Assembly: GCA_017883355.1 (NCBI GenBank)
Contig: JADGNS010000438.1
Location: 1-5,225 of the forward strand
Source of the DNA: Candidatus Solibacter sp.
GTDB lineage: Bacteria > Acidobacteriota > Terriglobia > Bryobacterales > Bryobacteraceae
Length of the DNA stretch: 5,225 nucleotides
Reading direction: 5' to 3'
The notes below the pieces were generated by a model, which saw nothing but the letters and a program-made list of their open reading frames with translations, made no database searches and was not told the DNA's origin. This document shows, piece by piece, positions 3,776 through 5,225 of the stretch (position 1 is the stretch's first letter; each line of letters begins with the position of its first letter). Position numbers and translations under genes: made by a program.

Positions 3776-5225
3776 GTGACAGGTCACGAAATCAGACAGC
3801 GTTTTCTCGACTTTTTCAGTGAGCGCGGGCATACCGAAGTCCGCAGTTCGTCGCTGGTGCCGGCCAACGATCCCACCCTGCTGTTCACCAACGCGGGGAT
3901 GAATCAGTTCAAGGATGTTTTTCTGGGACAGGAGCAGCGCGCCTATTCGCGGGCGGCGAGCTCGCAGAAATGCGTGCGCGCGGGGGGGAAGCACAACGAC
4001 CTGGAGAACGTGGGGTACACGCGCCGGCATCACACGTTTTTCGAGATGCTGGGGAATTTCTCCTTCGGCGATTACTTCAAGGCGGAGGCCATCGAGTTTG
4101 CCTGGGATCTGATCACCAAGGCTTACGGCCTGCCGAAGGACAAGCTGTACGTCACCGTGTTCCGCGAGGACGACGAAGCGGAAACGCTGTGGCAGAAGGT
4201 GACCGGCATATCCAAGAGCCGCATTTTCCGGCTGGACGAGAAGGATAATTTCTGGCAGATGGGCGAGACCGGGCCCTGCGGGCCGTGCTCGGAGATTCAT
4301 TACGACCTGGGTGCGGAGACGGCCGAGGCGGGACGCGAGCACGAAGAATTCCCGAGCGATGCGGGCGGAAGGTTCGTCGAAATCTGGAACCTGGTGTTCA
4401 TGCAGTACGACCGCGATTCGTCCGGCAAGCTGACGCCGCTGCCGCGTCCCTCGATCGATACCGGGATGGGGCTGGAGCGCGTTGCCGCGGTGTTACAGGG
4501 CAAGATTTCGAATTACGACACGGACCTGATTTACCCCATCATCGAAAACGCGGCGCAGATGTTCGGGGTGACGCCCGGCGACGATGCGCGGGTGGATACG
4601 GTGCTGCGCATCGCGGCCGACCATGCGCGGGCGGCGGCGTTCCTGGTGCACGACGGCGTGATGCCCTCCAACGAAGGGCGGGGCTACGTGCTCCGCAAGA
4701 TAATGCGGCGCGCGCTGCGCAACGTGCGCATGATCGGGGTGGAAGACCCCTTCCTTTATAAGATGACGGGTTTTGTGGCGGAGTTGATGGCCGGGCCGTA
4801 TCCGGAAATGCTGGAGAGCGTGCAGCGCGTGGCGCGCGTGGTGAAAGACGAAGAACATCGTTACGCCACCACGTTTCTGGTGGCGGAGCGGGTGTTCAAC
4901 GAAGCGATCAAGGGCATTGCGGGGCAGGGCATCCCGGGCGCGCTTTCCTTCAAGCTTTACGACACGTTTGGGCTGGCGCTGGACGAGCAGGAAGATATGG
5001 CTCGCGAGCACGGGTTGACGCTTGACCGGGCGGCTTTCGACAGCGAGATGGAGCAGCAGCGGGAGCGCGCGCGGGCCAGTTGGAAAGGCGCGGAGAAGGG
5101 CGCGGTGGTTCCGGCGTACCAGGCGCTGGTGGAACGGGGGCGCACGAAATTCCTGGGCTACAGCGAAGTGGAGGCCACGTCGCGCGTCGCCGGGCTGATG
5201 GTGGACAAACAGCCGGTGGAGCGGG
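3776..5225 (+). CDS. alaS: Alanine--tRNA ligase (AlaRS), N-terminal part
   Basis: AlaRS charges tRNA-Ala with alanine in the cytoplasm. The 483 codons present cover the aminoacylation half of a protein usually about 870-900 residues long. The class II catalytic core is clear: RQRFLDFFSERGH (7-19), TLLFTNAGMNQFKDVFLG (34-51), the motif 2 region SQKCVRAGGKHNDLENVGY (63-81) with RRHHTFFEMLGNFSFGDYF (83-101), GETGPCGPCSEIHYD (163-177), EIWNLVFMQYDR (202-213) and motif 3 SIDTGMGLERVAAVLQG (226-242). The tRNA-recognition helices follow with ADHARAAAFLVHDG (281-294) and SNEGRGYVLRKIMRRALRN (298-316), then LYDTFGLALD (394-403). The editing domain with its zinc-binding HxxxH/CxxxH residues and the C-Ala domain lie beyond the right edge. 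The start is GTG at 3776 with AAGGAA 5 nt upstream. The gene is divergent from the SIMPL operon, and I see no frameshift. Confidence 0.98.
   Translation, partial: MTGHEIRQRFLDFFSERGHTEVRSSSLVPANDPTLLFTNAGMNQFKDVFLGQEQRAYSRAASSQKCVRAGGKHNDLENVGYTRRHHTFFEMLGNFSFGDYFKAEAIEFAWDLITKAYGLPKDKLYVTVFREDDEAETLWQKVTGISKSRIFRLDEKDNFWQMGETGPCGPCSEIHYDLGAETAEAGREHEEFPSDAGGRFVEIWNLVFMQYDRDSSGKLTPLPRPSIDTGMGLERVAAVLQGKISNYDTDLIYPIIENAAQMFGVTPGDDARVDTVLRIAADHARAAAFLVHDGVMPSNEGRGYVLRKIMRRALRNVRMIGVEDPFLYKMTGFVAELMAGPYPEMLESVQRVARVVKDEEHRYATTFLVAERVFNEAIKGIAGQGIPGALSFKLYDTFGLALDEQEDMAREHGLTLDRAAFDSEMEQQRERARASWKGAEKGAVVPAYQALVERGRTKFLGYSEVEATSRVAGLMVDKQPVER

Noticed and set aside
3611..4342. Minus ORF of 243 codons opposite the start of alaS
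   Set aside because: It is antisense to strongly conserved AlaRS motifs and crosses the intergenic repeat; it shows no domain of its own.

Overview
The window is GC-rich bacterial DNA. I read it as acidobacterial, most like the Solibacter/Bryobacter group. The basis is the GC-rich coding style, a fused gamma-alpha 2-oxoacid:ferredoxin oxidoreductase, a pair of secreted SIMPL-type proteins, and dispersed multi-hairpin repeats whose edge reads GTGGGGCAGGC. The assignment is an inference from gene content; no marker gene that would place the organism precisely was analysed.

Layout, left to right. (1) Positions 1-1163, minus strand: the first 387 codons of korA, the alpha subunit of a 2-oxoacid (2-oxoglutarate type):ferredoxin oxidoreductase, running off the left edge. 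Its leader (1164-1236) carries a good ribosome binding site and a perfect TATAAT. (2) 1237-1325: an 89-nt array of four tetraloop hairpins enclosed by complementary 8-nt ends. (3) 1328-1513, minus: a 61-codon ORF that looks like a collapsed TIR-(NTPase)-TPR protein, with the first ~20 residues of a TIR domain joined to what resembles the last TPR-like helices. (4) 1562-2159, minus: a two-gene toxin-antitoxin module, with a short antitoxin overlapping a PIN-domain VapC toxin by 17 nt and an inverted repeat in its likely promoter. (5) 2249-3614, minus: two tandem, homologous, exported SIMPL (DUF541)-like proteins, 10 nt apart. (6) 3615-3775: a divergent intergenic region holding a second, rearranged copy of the hairpin repeat, then a probable promoter and ribosome binding site for (7) alaS, alanyl-tRNA synthetase, plus strand from 3776, running off the right edge with 483 codons present.

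The outer genes (korA, alaS) are core metabolism and translation. The stretch of about 1 kb between korA and the SIMPL pair (1164-2248) is accessory in character: a repeat, a vestige of an immune-type protein, and a toxin-antitoxin pair. The two hairpin repeats are the least explained structure. They share one end and a compensatory base-pair change, and both sit just upstream of the -10 element of a housekeeping gene. No full new system is evident.
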